Below are positions 34,763-47,285 of a stretch of 64,000 nt of DNA, one piece after another; the stretch's first letter is position 1; each line of letters opens with the position of its first letter. The translations under genes and the position numbers were made by a program. The notes below the pieces were generated by a model. That model did no database searches. It was not told the origin of the DNA and worked only from the letters and a program-made list of their open reading frames with translations. The stretch comes from Collybia mongolica (Eukaryota; Basidiomycota; Agaricomycetes; Agaricales; Clitocybaceae), in contig JAAXNY010000011.1 of the NCBI GenBank assembly GCA_013420905.1, forward strand, positions 1,798,001 through 1,862,000. Direction: 5' to 3'.

Positions 34763-37484
34763 ATGCGTCCTCTCGCTGCGTTCGGATTTGTGATACTTCT
34801 TTCCTTGGGAGTCTCCAGCATTGTTACTCCAAATTCCCATCCCCAGATTGACAACCTGAGAAAAGAATTGGAATTTACTGCATTTTCTTATATTATAGTA
34901 GGCAAGTGAACGCGGACGGTATCATCTGGTGCCTAAACTGACGATTGCTGGTAAACTCTTCCATGTCATAGGCGGAGGAACATCTGGACTTGTTTTAGCT
35001 GCACGACTATCCGAAATACGAGAAAACGATGTGCTTCTTCTTGAAGCAGGAGAAGAACACTTAGAGGACCCTCTCATTATGATCCCTGCTCAAGTTGGTG
35101 CGGTCTATGGGAATCCACTCTACGATTGGGTGCTTGACTTGCCATTTTTCACTTTTAACATCTAATCTTCCGGTGTAGATGTACCGAACAGTCCCGCAAG
35201 TTCATTCGGACAATATCGTCGTGAATTTCACTCGGTATGATACTTAGTTCATCTCTCACACACCTCAGTACCAAGTCTTTATTCAGTGGGAAAGTACTAG
35301 GAGGCTGCTCAGCAATCAATGCCATGATTTGGGATCGAGCCTCAAAAGCCGAATACGACTGTAAGTCCTATCGATTCAGTCCATTATGTTAGTCACTCAT
35401 CTGACCTCAGTGATATCTAAACTTGGGAATCCGGGATGGGACTGGGACGGTCTGTTGCCATATTTCAAAAAACCTGAAAAGTACTCCTTGAGGATATCGC
35501 AGAGACACCGAAACTGACGGATCGCCTAGTTTTACACCACCAGAGCCTGGTTTTGCTGGGAAGTGGAACCTAACATTTGATCTCTCTACTAGGGGATTTT
35601 CTGGGCCCATTAAGACATTTTTCCCCCGATATATACCCGATGCTGAATTTCCGATTGAGCCTGCTGCAATAAGCCTTGGAATTAACATTCTCACTGAGCC
35701 GGTTCGAAAAGGCACCTATGGAATCGTGACTGTACTCATAAATTTCTACAGATGAACGGGAAGACTACAGGAGCATGGAGGGCTCAAGCCAGTATCGATC
35801 CGTTTACGGGGACAAGGTCATACTCAGCTTCGGTAAGACAATTGGACAGGGAGACTAGTTCGTGACTCATACGTTATTAAGGGTTATTTTATTCCTAACC
35901 GCCACCGTCCAAACCTGAAGGTACTCACGGGTGCACAAGCCACTCGAATAAACTGGATCACAACCAAAGCCGCCGAACTTACGGCTTCAAGCGTGACATT
36001 CTCCTATCGCAACCAAACGTACACCGCCAAGACCTCAAGGGAAGTAATATTGTCTGCTGGGAGCATTGGAAGTCCGCAGCTTTTAGAACTGAGTGGCGTT
36101 GGGGCACCAGAACAATTGAGTGCGGCTGGAATTACACCGGTTATTGACCTCCCTGGAGTTGGAGAGAATATGCAGGATCATATATATGTTTTACTTGTGC
36201 GTTCTACGACAGAGAATTCTGAATGTCTCGCTGAAACAATTGTACCTCATAGTCGTATAGTAAGTGTCTGAATATCACATTTCGCCTGTCTTTCTCATGA
36301 TATACTAGAGCTCAAGAAGGGCGTCTCGTCTTTGGATGCCCTTTTAAATAACGCGACATTCTTCGAGCAGCAACTGGAATTGTTGTATGTCCTTTTATGC
36401 TCCGTTTTACTGACACCTAACACTGTATCACTACCTTAGTACTGCTAGGCCCGCATCTGGAGCTTTGACATATACTGCTAATGGGGTAACTTTTCTACGT
36501 ATCGGTGATCTGTTCTCCGACTCTCATACCCTAATCCAAACTCTCCGGGCCCAATTACTACATGCTCCGCGGCAGAAAAGACCAACTGAACAGCAAAAAC
36601 TTCAGTTAGATCTTCTCACAGGATTGACTTCATCCGTGGTCGAGTAAGGGTTTCATTACTACAATATCTATCCATTAATCCTGTTATAGGGTATTGACAG
36701 AGGGTTTGCACCTGACACCTGACGTAGCCGATCCATCGAGCACATACGTGACATTTCTTATTCTTCTACAACAACCTTTCTCCCGAGGATCGACAGTAAG
36801 GGTACAGCGTTATATCTGTTGCAAATGCTAATCGAAAACTCTTAAGCACATCCGTTCTGCGGACGCGTCTCGAAGTCCAATGATTGATCCTAACTACTTT
36901 GCTGTACGTATAATTTCGCACATTTTTATTTTGTTGAGCATTTCTTTCAGGTCGACTTTGGTAAGTCTTTCGAAAATCACTTACAATGAACTCCGATAGG
37001 ACCCCTATTCCAAATTTTTGCAGATCTGGATGTTCTTGTGGGAGCTGCACAATTTATTCGACAGAAATTGTTGAAAACTCAACCCTGGGCCAACATTATT
37101 GTCGATGAGAAATATCCGGGGCTGAATGTATCAACGTCGACAACTCTGAAGTCATGGGTCAAGTCCTCTATACAATCACAATCTCACACAACTGGGACCT
37201 GCTCAATGCAACCGCGAGAGCTTAGGGGGGTGGTCGACCCGGTATGTGGAGCGTGGAAACTGCTTTGTCCTTATTAACTGCTGCTCGCCTTAAGAATCTT
37301 AAAGTTCACGGAATTTCTAATGTACGGGTTGTAGATTTATCTGTGATGCCTCAGCAGTTCAGCGGCCACCCGCAAGCCTTGGTGTATGCAATGCACGTAT
37401 GCATTTTATAATTTGGTGTCAATTCTCATTGTTTTTGATATTAGTGCAGAGAAAGCAGCTGATATTATCAAGACTGCCAAATAA
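34763..37484 (+). CDS. Secreted GMC oxidoreductase (aryl-alcohol-oxidase-like)
   Basis: A FAD flavoenzyme of the glucose-methanol-choline family. Exons are 34763-34901, 34972-35129, 35179-35234, 35287-35360, 35411-35480, 35530-35701, 35752-35832, 35882-36200, 36309-36384, 36440-36643, 36690-36795, 36847-36903, 36951-36960, 37024-37241, 37295-37383 and 37445-37484, giving 622 residues. It starts with a signal peptide (about residues 1-20). The dinucleotide motif VGGGTSGLVLAARLSE spans the first intron, which has a GCAAGT donor. GGCSAINAMIWDRAS, SAGSIGSPQLLELSGVG and SHTTGTCSM (catalytic region) are present, as is HPQALV near the end. Exon 13 is only 10 nt. The exon 8/9 and exon 15/16 junctions are less certain. 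Such enzymes oxidise alcohols and yield hydrogen peroxide for lignin attack. Confidence 0.82.
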
Positions 37485-37606
37485 GATCAGGCAATTACGT
37501 CCGTTTAATACATCAAAATGATAGCCTATAATTACAGTACACAGTGTGATACATGCAAGACTGTAAATTAGAGTAGAATTTGATGTATAAAATTACTATG
37601 CTTAAC

Positions 37607-38183
37607 TGTAAGGGGATTGCTGTCCACGTCGACATCGCCATCACTGATCAGAGGCTATCACCACACGTCAAAGCTCATACCATCAGTCAACCAATCACAC
37701 AGTGAACCACTGTGCCAATATGTGTGCCACTTGCTGAAATCACATTGGCCCATCACATGAATGTACCTATTGTATTACTGACCCTATTGTTCAACCCTGA
37801 GACACATGGCAACAATAGCAGTACATAGTGGCATTATGTAGGTTAGATATGTATATAGTAGCCACCACTTGGTAGGGGAATCCTTAGATTGATCTCTTAG
37901 GATTTCCCCTATCAGATGAGCAGTTTAGACTTGTACTTATAACAATATACTTAGGATTTCCCCTATCAGTCAGAAGTCAGCTGACTGTTAGGACTAAGAA
38001 AAACCAACAGTTTCGAGTTAAGCTTCTACATACTACAAACAATAAACTATATACTAAAGACCATGAGGATAATGCATGTAACTGCGGACTACGGACTGTG
38101 CATGTACTACTGTGGTGGAACATCATAGAACTTTATAGAACAACTATATAGATAAGAGATTAGATAAAAACTGACTCATGACA
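37607..38183 (-). repeat. 3' LTR of gypsy copy C
   Basis: It runs from TGTAAGGGG to CATGACA on the plus strand, so it has TG...CA ends on either strand, 577 bp. It is preceded internally by the polypurine tract. A pair of internal CTTAGGATTTCCCCTATCAG repeats is visible near 37900 and 37950. The boundaries are by eye. Confidence 0.65.
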
Positions 38184-38195
38184 TTACCCCCCCCA
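38184..38195 (-). other. Polypurine tract of gypsy copy C
   Basis: On the minus strand this is a run of Gs followed by TAA immediately before the LTR, the expected plus-strand priming site. Confidence 0.55.
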
Positions 38196-38196
38196 T

Positions 38197-41100
38197 TTAA
38201 GGCCGAGACTTCCAGTAGAGGCGATGGAGGGTTTTCTCAGTAGGAAGGTCTTCTTCGACAGGTTCTGTCAACTGTTCGGGCATAGGAATAAAAGGAATGG
38301 ATGAAAAATCAATCATAGATAATTGTTTCGGAGCAGAGGGATTTTGTTGGTGGAATTCAGCAACAGCGCGAGGGAAATCATTTTGGAGTCGTGTTTCTAA
38401 CTCCCATGTGTTATGATGATCAGGGTGATTCTTCCATTTGACTTGGTATTCAAGTCTTCCATTTGTGATCTGTGATGCCAATACTTTTTCTAATTCCCAA
38501 TCTTTGCCTCTGACGTTTAATTTAACCTTTGGTGGCTGTGGTTGGTCAAATTTGTCTTCAACAAACTTCCGTAATTTTGAAACATGGAACTTCGGGTGAA
38601 TCTTGTAAGACTCCGGTAGTTTGACTTTGTAGACCATGTTAGAGATCTTCTTCGTGATCTCAAAGGGTCCGAGTCGTTTCCAGTCCAGTTTCTTCTTTGG
38701 TCATCCTGTTATGATGTGTGAAGTGTTGACTAAAACTTTATCGCCAATGTTGTATTCCTGTAGGGTTCTTCCACGATCGTAGAACTTCTTCATATCTCTA
38801 GCTGCTGAAGTAAGTGCTGCTTCTGTTTCTTTTTGGATATGTTCCATTTTGAGCGCAAACTCATCGTGAGATTTCAGTTGTCCTTCTTTTCATGGAGAAA
38901 TTCCCGTATTGACATTTTGTCCTTTAGTTGCATAGAATGGGGATACCCCAGTTGCACTAGAGACTTGGTTGTTGTATGAGAATTTGGCAATTGGCAACCA
39001 TTGTGCCCAATCATCTTGATGGTAATTGATGAAAAGTCTAAGGTATTGTTCGACTTCTTGGTTGACTCGTTCAGTTTGTCCATCTGTCTGAGGGTGGTAT
39101 GCCATGGATAAATTCTGTTTGATACTGATCATTTTGTACAATTCTTGAGTGAATTCCGATGCAAACTGTGGTCCATGATCACTAATGACGACTTCAGGAA
39201 GACCTTTGTGTCTCCAGACATGGTCTCTGAATAACCATGCCATGCCTTCTGAATCAATGGACTTATGACACTTGATGGAGTACAATCGTTTACTGTGCCT
39301 GCAAATGACGTTCATGATTGAGTCATGACCTTCTGATTCTGGTAAATCCATAATGAAATCTATAGATATGATCTGAAACGGATGTGTTGGGATTTTGTTT
39401 GGACTAAGTTCCCCTTGAGGTTTCTGAGGGAAAATCTTTGTCTGTTGACATTTGTGACATCCATCCACATATCTGTTGATCTGTTCCGTCATCTTGGGCC
39501 ACCAATAATCTCGAGTGATGATTTCTTTTGTCTTGGCATGTCCTGGATGTCCAGCAATGATTGTATTGTGATATTTCTCAAGGATTTTCCTTTTAATGGT
39601 GTCGTCATGTACTACAATTAATCCATCTCTGAAGGTAAGGCCGTCTTTTTGTTCCCATAATGCTTTGTCTTTGGGATTGACTGGTGCAAGGCCTTTATCC
39701 TTAAGTAACTTTACGATTTCATCGCCTTCAGTCGACAGTTCGATTGCTCCTTTAGACTCTAGAACCGCAATTCTTTCGGGCCGTAAAAGGGTAACATTTT
39801 CATTATCATGTTCTACCCCTTCTTTATGATCTGGCCTCCTGGACAGACTATTGGCTTTAAGCATTGTTTTTCCAGGTCGGTGGTGAAGTTTGAAATCATA
39901 GTCTGCTAGTTCTCCAGACCATCTTGCTTGTCTGCAATTTAATTTCTTCGCAGTCATGAAGTACTGAAGATTGCGATGGTCTGTATGGATTTTGATTGTC
40001 TGTTTTGATCCTTGAATGTAATGTCTCCATTCATTTAGAGATCTCATGATTGCAAGCATCTCTTTATCATGAATTTTGTAATTCCGTTCTGCTGGATTAA
40101 AACCCCGTGAATAAAATGCTATTGGGTGCCATTCTCCATCAATTTTCTGACTGAGAACCGCTCCTGAAGCAAAGTCCGATGTGTCTGTTTTGATTTTGTA
40201 TGGTTCATTGTCTTGTGCCAATTTGAGTACCAGGGCATCTGTTACAACTTTCTTTAATTCATCGAAAGAATCTTGGGTGTCTTTTGTCCACACAAATTTT
40301 TCATTTGATTTCTTTGAGAGATCGTAAATCCCTCTTGCAATGTGTGCAAAGCCTTTGATAAACTTCTGATAAAAATTGCAAAAGCCTAAAAACAATTGTG
40401 CCTCTTTGAGATTCTTTGGTACTTGCCATTCCGTGATTGCTAACGCTTTGACTGGATCAATAGAGACTGTTCCATTTTCAATGACGACACCGAGGTATTC
40501 AATCTTGGTTTTCTCAAACTCGCATTTTTCTGGTTTCAAATAGAGTTTATTCTTTCTGAGAATTTCCAAGACCTCTTTCTACAATTCGTCCATGTTCTTC
40601 TAACGTCTCAGTATAAACTAGGATGTCATCTATGTATGCCATGACTTTTCCTTGTCTAATCAAGTCTCCAAAAAGCGTATTCATCATTGTTTGGAATGTG
40701 GCTGGTGAATTGCAAAGTCCAAAGAACATAACCGTTGGCTCAAATAGACCGCAATTTGTCAGGAATGCTGCTTTCTCTTGGTTGCCTTCTTTGATATGGA
40801 TATTATTGAATCCCCATCTGATGTCCATCTTTGAAAAGTATTTAACTTTTTGAAGGTGAGCAATAATGTCTGAGATAAGCGGTAGTGGGTATGTGTTCCT
40901 GAGTGATACTGCGTTTAAAGGCCGGTAATCCATGATAGGTCTTAATTTCCCATCTTTCTTTCCAGCAAAGAAGAATCCTGCTGCCCATGGTGATTTAGAA
41001 GGTCTAATGCATCCAGTTTTGAGATTCTCGTCAAGAAACTCATCTAGATGCTTCTCTTCCTCTGGGCTAATTGGATAAACCTTTGGGATTTTCAATGGAT

Positions 41101-41931
41101 TGGTTCCGGGCTTCAAATCAATCGCATGGTCGCATGGTCTTTTCGGTGGCAATTCGTCAAAACCTTTTTTCTCAAAGATCTCTTGGTACTCGTGATAATG
41201 TCCAGGTACTATGTCTTCAAATTGTGTTGACCGTTTTTCCTTTTCAGACACTTTCTGTGCAATTTGTTGCGAGATATTCATCATCGCAAAAATCTTTAAT
41301 TTTCTTGGAACAGGGGTCTTACTTTTCTCGTAGATTAACAGGCCAACATTCATGTCAGACAATTCCGGTATAACCATTTGAACAAATTGGGCATCTTCTG
41401 AAATCCATCTGAACATGTCCGACTCTTTGGCTCAGGGTCAGGTTTAGGCATAGCATTGATTTTCTCTTGTTTCTTTGCCTTCCTTTCCTTTGCTTCAGCA
41501 TTGAGTTTCTCAACTCGAGCATGTCCACAGCTACTAGGGCATCTTGTGAATTTAATATCACCCATTTGCCAATCAATTTCAGGATTGTGTTTAACCAACC
41601 CCATATGTCCAATAATGATGCACATCTTGCCAATATTTGTAAGGTAGAACATGGCTTTCTCGTGATGATTCTTGTAGTGCATGATCATAATGACGTAGTC
41701 CATGATTGATCCTGCCGAATTCCTAGTTCCGTCAACATTGTAAACCGCGATAGTGTGTGGCAGTTTTTTGATCTTTAGATTGTTGCCTTCTGCAAATTCC
41801 CTGTCCATGAACAAGCCTGTAGCTCCCGAGTCTAGAAGACCATCAACTTGGACCATTATATAGTCATCAGGGCATTTAAATCCAACGCCTAGTTTTGTAT
41901 ATGTGTCTCCATAAGTTGCGCTGATTGTCAA
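38197..41931 (-). pseudogene. Broken pol of gypsy copy C (protease, RT, RNase H, integrase, chromodomain)
   Basis: Reading on the minus strand, an aspartic protease with DSGATG lies near 41820. RT follows with the YIDD box near 40640. RNase H has TDTSDFASGA near 40180 and integrase has the HHCC region near 39550-39450 and a QTDGQTERVNQE segment near 39090. A chromodomain-like YQVKWKNHPDHHNTWE is near 38440-38390. Frame breaks occur near 41415 and 40577 (about one base each). Stops occur at 38890-38892 and 38701-38703, both TGA where an Arg codon would fit. It cannot make a single polyprotein. Confidence 0.85.
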
Positions 41932-42239
41932 CTTTTCCGGGAAGCGTTCACTGTTGTCATTGCTGTTTGCCTTTGTGCCTGTGGTTTTTACTTCTGAGTT
42001 TCCCTTCTCAGTGGTCTTATTGCTCTTTTCATAAATAAAATCATTTGTATTCTGAGTACTACTGAGTGCAATGTCTACATAATTTGGACCGGAATTCCCT
42101 CAACCAGAGGGAGGTCCATTCAAAAACCCTTATTGCGAAGTATCTTTGCCATCTCTTTCTTCTGGTTGTCAGTCATCTCTTCTACTGTAGCTACTCATAT
42201 AGTACTGCAACAGTTTCTGGCTATATGTCCTGGTTTTCC

Positions 42240-43128
42240 ACATTTGTAACAACTAAAATTGGGTCATTTCTGTGAACTATCTACATCCATGGCATTGGGG
42301 TCTTTGGCAGGCATTGTGGCAGCAGCAGCAGGTGCGGTTGTCCAAGTCTTCAGTTTCGGTTGTTCGTTGTGTTGTCCGGTGGTCTGTGTACGGGGAGCAT
42401 TCTTAGAGTGAATGCTTTGTCCTTCTCAATACACGCGATCCAACAGTACAATGCGGTCATACCATCCCTGGAGATCCTTGTTATCTGGCACAGGCACGTT
42501 GCTGTAGGAGGTTTGGGTTCAACCCGCGTTTGAATTCAGCGACCAGTGCGACATTGTTATATCCCGTAAGAGGAGCCTGAGACCTGAAACCATTGATGTA
42601 GACCTCTGCCATGTTGGAACCTTGAGAAAGTTTAGACAGTTCTTCCTGTGCCACGTCTGTGTTGTGGACAGGTTTGAAATAGACTTTGAACTTCTCAGCG
42701 AATGAATTCCAATCTGTGAAAGGGGCTATGCCGGTTCCGTTCTTGAAGGCTTTGATCTCTTGATACATCAAATTGTGCTAGTTTTCTGCGATGTTTCCTT
42801 TGCTGTTCTGAATCATAGACAATGCAAACATTATCTTCTGATTCTCATCCGTAATGTTTTTGCCTCTAAAGTAGAAGACGCAAGATCGAACAAAGGTATC
42901 AACCTTTTCAGGTTCTCCATTGAACTCCTTAGGAGCCTTGATCTCAATCCTTGATGGCTTAGGCTGTGCCATTGCTGAGGTGAGGTGTTCCATATTGTCT
43001 GCGGTGCGAGTCCAGACGGGAACGAGGTCGGAAATAGAAGTGATGAGGCAGCCAAGATAAGCGGGCCAGGAATTATCAGGTTTGGAAGTGACAGGTGCAG
43101 TGGTTGTAGACATGATGATGGGATACAA
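42240..43128 (-). pseudogene. Broken gag of gypsy copy C
   Basis: The first part (42778-43128) includes an EFNGEPEKVDTFV segment typical of Ty3/gypsy gag and ends at a TAG where Trp would fit. The frame resumes (42481-42771) with DWNSFAEKFKVYF and FKRGLNPNLL. A CCHC zinc knuckle (CYKCGKPGH) is readable near 42250 in another frame. The pieces are separated by stops and shifts. Confidence 0.75.
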
Positions 43129-43662
43129 TGTGGGAGGTGTGAAGTGGTGTGTGGATAGGAGTAGGAAGGTGGGTGAATGGGTGTGGAAAAAGCAATATTT
43201 CGAGTAATACTTGTAATACTACAACTTGACAGTCCGCGACGAAGAAAATCTTTTGCAGATCAGACCAGGGCCCTCTACTAGGATAGGCACCCCCTGGTGG
43301 GTTCTTACTCTCCGAAGATTATAAGAGACCCCTTGACAAGTCTTCTTTGGCACAGGCCGCGGATAGGACTAGGCTGATGACAAGTGGATTTCCCCATATG
43401 AGTGTTGAGCGCAAGGGGTGAGAGAATTGAGTAAATGTGAAAATATAAAATGAAATTTGTGCATAGCAGTGATGGGACAAGAAATTGGTCTCAACTAGGA
43501 GACGTGGGTAGAGGTTGTTGGAGGAATGGAATGCAGTGGTAAGTTTGAGGAGAAAGTAAAATTGTTGAGTGGAGTGTGAGAGTGTTGGTTAGAGAAGATG
43601 AGAGAGAGGAGAGTGATGAAGACAGCTCCTAGACAACAGAGATCAATGCAAAGAGCGAAGCA
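43129..43662. other. Junction between gypsy C and the LINE
   Basis: This non-coding stretch probably holds the 5' flank of gypsy C and the truncated 5' part of the LINE. No LTR copy or coding domain is recognisable. Confidence 0.4.
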
Positions 43663-44352
43663 GTGTTGAGAAGGGGACTTTGGCCACAGATGGTAACTCG
43701 AAACAATGTTCCCATCACTCCGTTGGAGGTCAAGACTATAATTGAAATCTGCAAATGGAAAGGTGCAATCCATCTGTACCAAGGGGCGCTCCCCCGCGTG
43801 GTCAGAAACTCCAAAACGTCAGACTCATGTACTGTGTTCTTCGACATTTATGATTCTCATGGGGGCACCCACCTCCGCAGCCTTCGGAACAAGAGCTTCA
43901 TGCTCGGGTCCCAGTCTTTGACCATCCTGCCCACTGACAAGCAAATAGGGGTCCCTATCTGCACAAAGTGCTGGAGGTTTGGCCACTGCAAGGAGGTCTG
44001 TCCCTTCAGAGCTCAACTGTGCTCCTACTGCGGCGGACCTCATGACGCCTGCAATCACCGCGACCTAGCGGCATGCTGCAAGGCCGCCCCCAAGGCCACC
44101 CCACCGAGACTTGCAACACTGGCAGGTCATAAGTGCCCCCACGCCTCCCGATGCGTCAACTGTGGCCTTGCCCATGAGTCTGACGACAGGAAGTGTTCCT
44201 TTTGGAAACACCGCTATGATGCCAAATGGCTAGCGGCCAAGTACACTGCCCAGAAGGTAGGCAACGAGCTCTTACGCTTCGTGCCATCTGCTAATACCCC
44301 CTTCCCCACCGTTACAGGAGACAGGCTCCGAGGATGCAGGGAGGGTACTTGA
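43663..44352 (+). pseudogene. LINE ORF1 (gag-like, three zinc knuckles), 5'-truncated
   Basis: The frame is open for 229 codons but lacks a convincing ATG at its start, so the N-terminus is probably lost. Three cysteine knuckles are visible: CTKCWRFGHCKEVC, CSYCGGPHDAC and CVNCGLAHESDDRKC. Such RNA-binding arrays are typical of ORF1 in fungal Tad-like LINEs. It ends at a TGA 27 bp before the next frame. Confidence 0.8.
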
Positions 44353-44379
44353 GCGTTTCGACAAAAAGTTACTTGATTA

Positions 44380-44749
44380 ATGTCTAGTACAACTTGTAAT
44401 GTAAATACACTCAGAACTTACTGCCAAAATGTCGGGCGCAAACGACACTGGACAGTTGACCTGTTAGAACGCCACAAGGACGTCACTGACATTCTCTTCC
44501 TGCAGGAGCCGCCATGGGCCACTGTACAGTATACAGCCTCCTTGACCGAAAAAGATGGGGTCCCCATCAGGGGACCCCCCGTCCACCCGGACTGGATCCC
44601 CATGTTCCCCAAAGGGTTCGACGCTGCCAAAGATCGGCCGTGCATCATGGCCTATGTCAACCGAGCTATCCGCTCGGTGAAACCTAAGCTCTGATCGGAT
44701 GTCGTTAACCACTGCGACGTCATGCTCATCACTGTTCGAGGGCACCTGA
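44380..44749 (+). pseudogene. LINE ORF2 endonuclease, truncated
   Basis: The ATG at 44380 begins an APE-type endonuclease with LFLQEPPW, carrying the catalytic Glu. A TGA at 44692-44694 interrupts it where an Arg codon (CGA) would fit, and the frame continues with SDVVNHCDVMLITV. It breaks off at the gypsy B boundary, leaving roughly the first half of the nuclease. Confidence 0.75.
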
Positions 44750-44835
44750 TGTTGGACTTATAGAAGTCAACAGTCTAGAACGAACGAACAATACATTGGA
44801 TTGATCTAGAGGATAAGGCCTAAACAGCCGTAACA
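44750..44835 (+). repeat. 5' LTR fragment of gypsy B
   Basis: It matches the last ~86 bp of the B 3' LTR, ending GCCGTAACA. The remainder of the LTR is absent. Confidence 0.8.
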
Positions 44836-44837
44836 AA

Positions 44838-44847
44838 AGGTCAAGCT
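44838..44847 (+). other. Primer-binding site of gypsy B
   Basis: AGGTCAAGCT sits two bases after the LTR end. It is complementary to AGCTTGACCT at 62553-62562 inside the 3' LTR, as in element A. Confidence 0.6.
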
Positions 44848-44883
44848 GATCAGAACCGTCAACCTATTAAGGTTCAGATGCAA

Positions 44884-45546
44884 CAGCACCACAATACGGA
44901 TTGAAACCTGCGAGCAGCAGCGAAAGCAGTAGAAGTAGCAGTAGGCAAAGCGCCTTCAGCAACAAAGACTTCCAAGATGCAGAAGAACAACCAAGACTCT
45001 CAGTAGTCATACAAACAGTAGAAACGCCCACCATGCCAAAACCAAAAGCAGAAAGTTCCAAAGGAAAGGAACCAGAGAAACTACTGAAACCCGAATCACC
45101 AGATTCCCCGATACCACCCGACTCTGACGTAGAAATGGCAGACAAACGAAGACCCACCAAAATCAAACTTAGTTCACCGAACATCTTTGATGGAAACCAA
45201 AGAATGACAAAGGACTTCGTCCTTGATTGCAAAATGTATCTGCAAGCAAATGACAGAATTTATGACACGGAATGGAAAAAGATCCTTTACGTGCTTTCAT
45301 ACATGAAAGGAGGAACAGCAGGACCATGGAAGAAGTCCTGGTACGGAGAGAATAGTGATCACCCAGGAACTTTTGCAACGTTCATGACAACAGTTGAAGA
45401 AGCATTCTCTACCCCAGATGAAGCGGCAGATGCTAGACAAACCTTAAAGACGCTGCGCATGACAGGAAACATGACAGCAGACGATTACATCGTGGAATTT
45501 AAATCAGCCGCATCAGAAAGCAAGATCACCGAAAGTGAAGCACTTG
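44884..45546 (+). pseudogene. gag of gypsy B, 5' part
   Basis: It is open and clearly homologous to gag of element A (Ser-rich start, SSPNIFDGN, KDFVLDCKMYLQAND, PWKKSWYGE). The frame is cut after SESEAL by insertion of element X. It resumes at 56868. Confidence 0.88.
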
Positions 45547-45570
45547 AGGTAGAGGGCCATTACTGGCAGA

Positions 45571-45587
45571 TACGAGTCCTTATGTTT
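45571..45587 (+). repeat. Left inverted repeat of element X
   Basis: TACGAGTCCTTATGTTT is the exact reverse complement of 56846-56862. It begins 24 bp inside the left ACTTG boundary. Confidence 0.65.
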
Positions 45588-47280
45588 TTTTTTGATTAAC
45601 TTTTCTTTATATTTCTAGAACCAGGTTGTTGCAATAGAACTAGCTATCCAGAATCTATTCAACCTTATATTACTTTTTGTCATTGATAAGTTTGGTTCTG
45701 GAACACTTGTTAGGCATTGTTCTAGAATTAGATTGTAGGGTACAGGGAGTAGCTTGACAACATGGAAGGCCTGATGGATACACAACATGAAGATGTAATA
45801 TGACCACACATTTGAGCTTGCCAAATACTTGTTGCACTTCTGTAAGGGGTCATGTTGCCAAGAGGCTCAGACAGGGAGCAGTATACACAGTATGAACAAC
45901 CACACAGGGAAGGGATGAGCATAGAGCACTAGAGGCTTGACTATGAGTAGAGAACCCAGCCCAAGTCTATTGCAAAGGTGCCCTTCCATAGAGAGGAAGG
46001 GGCACCTTATATGCAGTACATTATGCCTATGTCTCAAATAACAACAGAATCTGATATTAGTAACTCTACTGATGTAACAATTCATCTGTGATATGTCAAC
46101 TATTTATCAAGGGGTTAAAGCAGTGTGTGTCAGAATAATATGTATAACAGTGAGGCTATGCAAGCTGTGCAATGGTGATCCTGATGGCTAGATGTGGACA
46201 AACAAGTGATGCCCTTACAACTTCACCCATATCCATAGTGTATGATATAAGCAACTGCATATGAATTGCCAATAGAAGTTGGTGTTTATAGATCCTATAC
46301 AAATATCCACCAATAAAAGGTAACAATATATGTATATCTAGACATTTTCCTTAAAAACAAGTCAGCTGGTAAAGTGGGGACTCAGACTCTCTGAGATGGA
46401 CTGTGTTAAAAAATTAACAAACTTGAAAATGTAGATCTATATTTGTATATATTCCAAATACACAACCAACTCAGTAGCTTCTCTGGAGACTTTACACTGA
46501 GCAACATGAGGCGCACAGACCACACAGACAAATGCAGATGTTTGCAAACTAAGCTCAGACCTCATTTTGCAGTCTGCATCTGAACCAAGTCAAAGCTGAG
46601 TCCATAAATCCACACTGTTACTTGGATGCTCAGACCCAGCTGGGAACAACTCCTCATGAAGTCCATGCAGACTGTCCAGATTGCTTACTTATTCATAGTT
46701 ACCATTTCTTATTTAATGTACAAAAATGCAATATTTTGGAGAGTCAAATACAAGGCCTCAAGGTTACATGTCATGTGCATAAAGCATGCAGATTAACCAT
46801 TTGGTAATATGAGCTTGTCAGTCCAAGGTGCTTGTTTTTATAATGACCCCTGCTGCCTACTCTTGGCCATTACTGGCAGTGGCTGAATGTTGTTGATAGG
46901 TACTACATCACCTGTCAGCCTTGTTGTCGACCACCACCACCACTACATCCCCTGCTGCCCCTCCCATCACCTCCCTGCCTCATGGATGTGTACATACTGC
47001 CAAATACAATACCAGGTCCCACTGCCATGGATACCACCACCCTCTCTCATACCCACCCCTCTCAGTGAAAATAACAACTGCAAAATCACAACAATAAGAG
47101 CTGCAGGAAGAACTACAGAGGCACCTGTCACTGCCTGCCCACTTCTGCTAGTGAGCAGCTAGCATGGTGGACATGGGTGGTGCAGTGGTGTATTCCATAT
47201 GGTAGAACCATCACCTGGTGGGTGGGTGTGCACCCCTGGATGTGCTGTCTAGACCAAGTAGTGCCAATCACCCCTGTGCC
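45588..47280. other. Element X, left non-coding arm
   Basis: No gene is recognised. It has a low-complexity ACC-rich patch near 46930. The 15-mer GGCCATTACTGGCAG at 46865-46879 also occurs at the left edge of X (45556-45570). Confidence 0.5.
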
Positions 47281-47285
47281 CTAAC

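Larger units (their letters stand above)
37607..43128 (-). mobile_element. Decayed Ty3/gypsy retrotransposon, copy C
   Basis: A minus-strand element with one recognisable LTR at its 3' end, a G-rich polypurine tract, and remnants of gag, protease, reverse transcriptase, RNase H, integrase and a chromodomain. I do not see the 5' LTR: the sequence beyond 43128 does not resemble the 3' LTR. Frameshifts and stops break the coding region, so the copy is dead. It is only distantly similar to elements A and B. Confidence 0.85.
43663..44749 (+). mobile_element. Tad-like LINE, 5' fragment
   Basis: It holds the end of ORF1 (gag-like) and the start of ORF2 (endonuclease) of a non-LTR retrotransposon. 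It is cut at about 44750 by gypsy B. The reverse-transcriptase end of probably the same element resumes at 62784, but the middle is missing. Confidence 0.8.

Noticed and set aside
43129..43400. A 5' LTR for gypsy copy C
   Set aside because: Compared by eye with 37607-38183, no matching LTR sequence is present in this interval.
46920..46990. ACC-rich patch as a functional repeat
   Set aside because: It is short and imperfect, and best read as low-complexity sequence.
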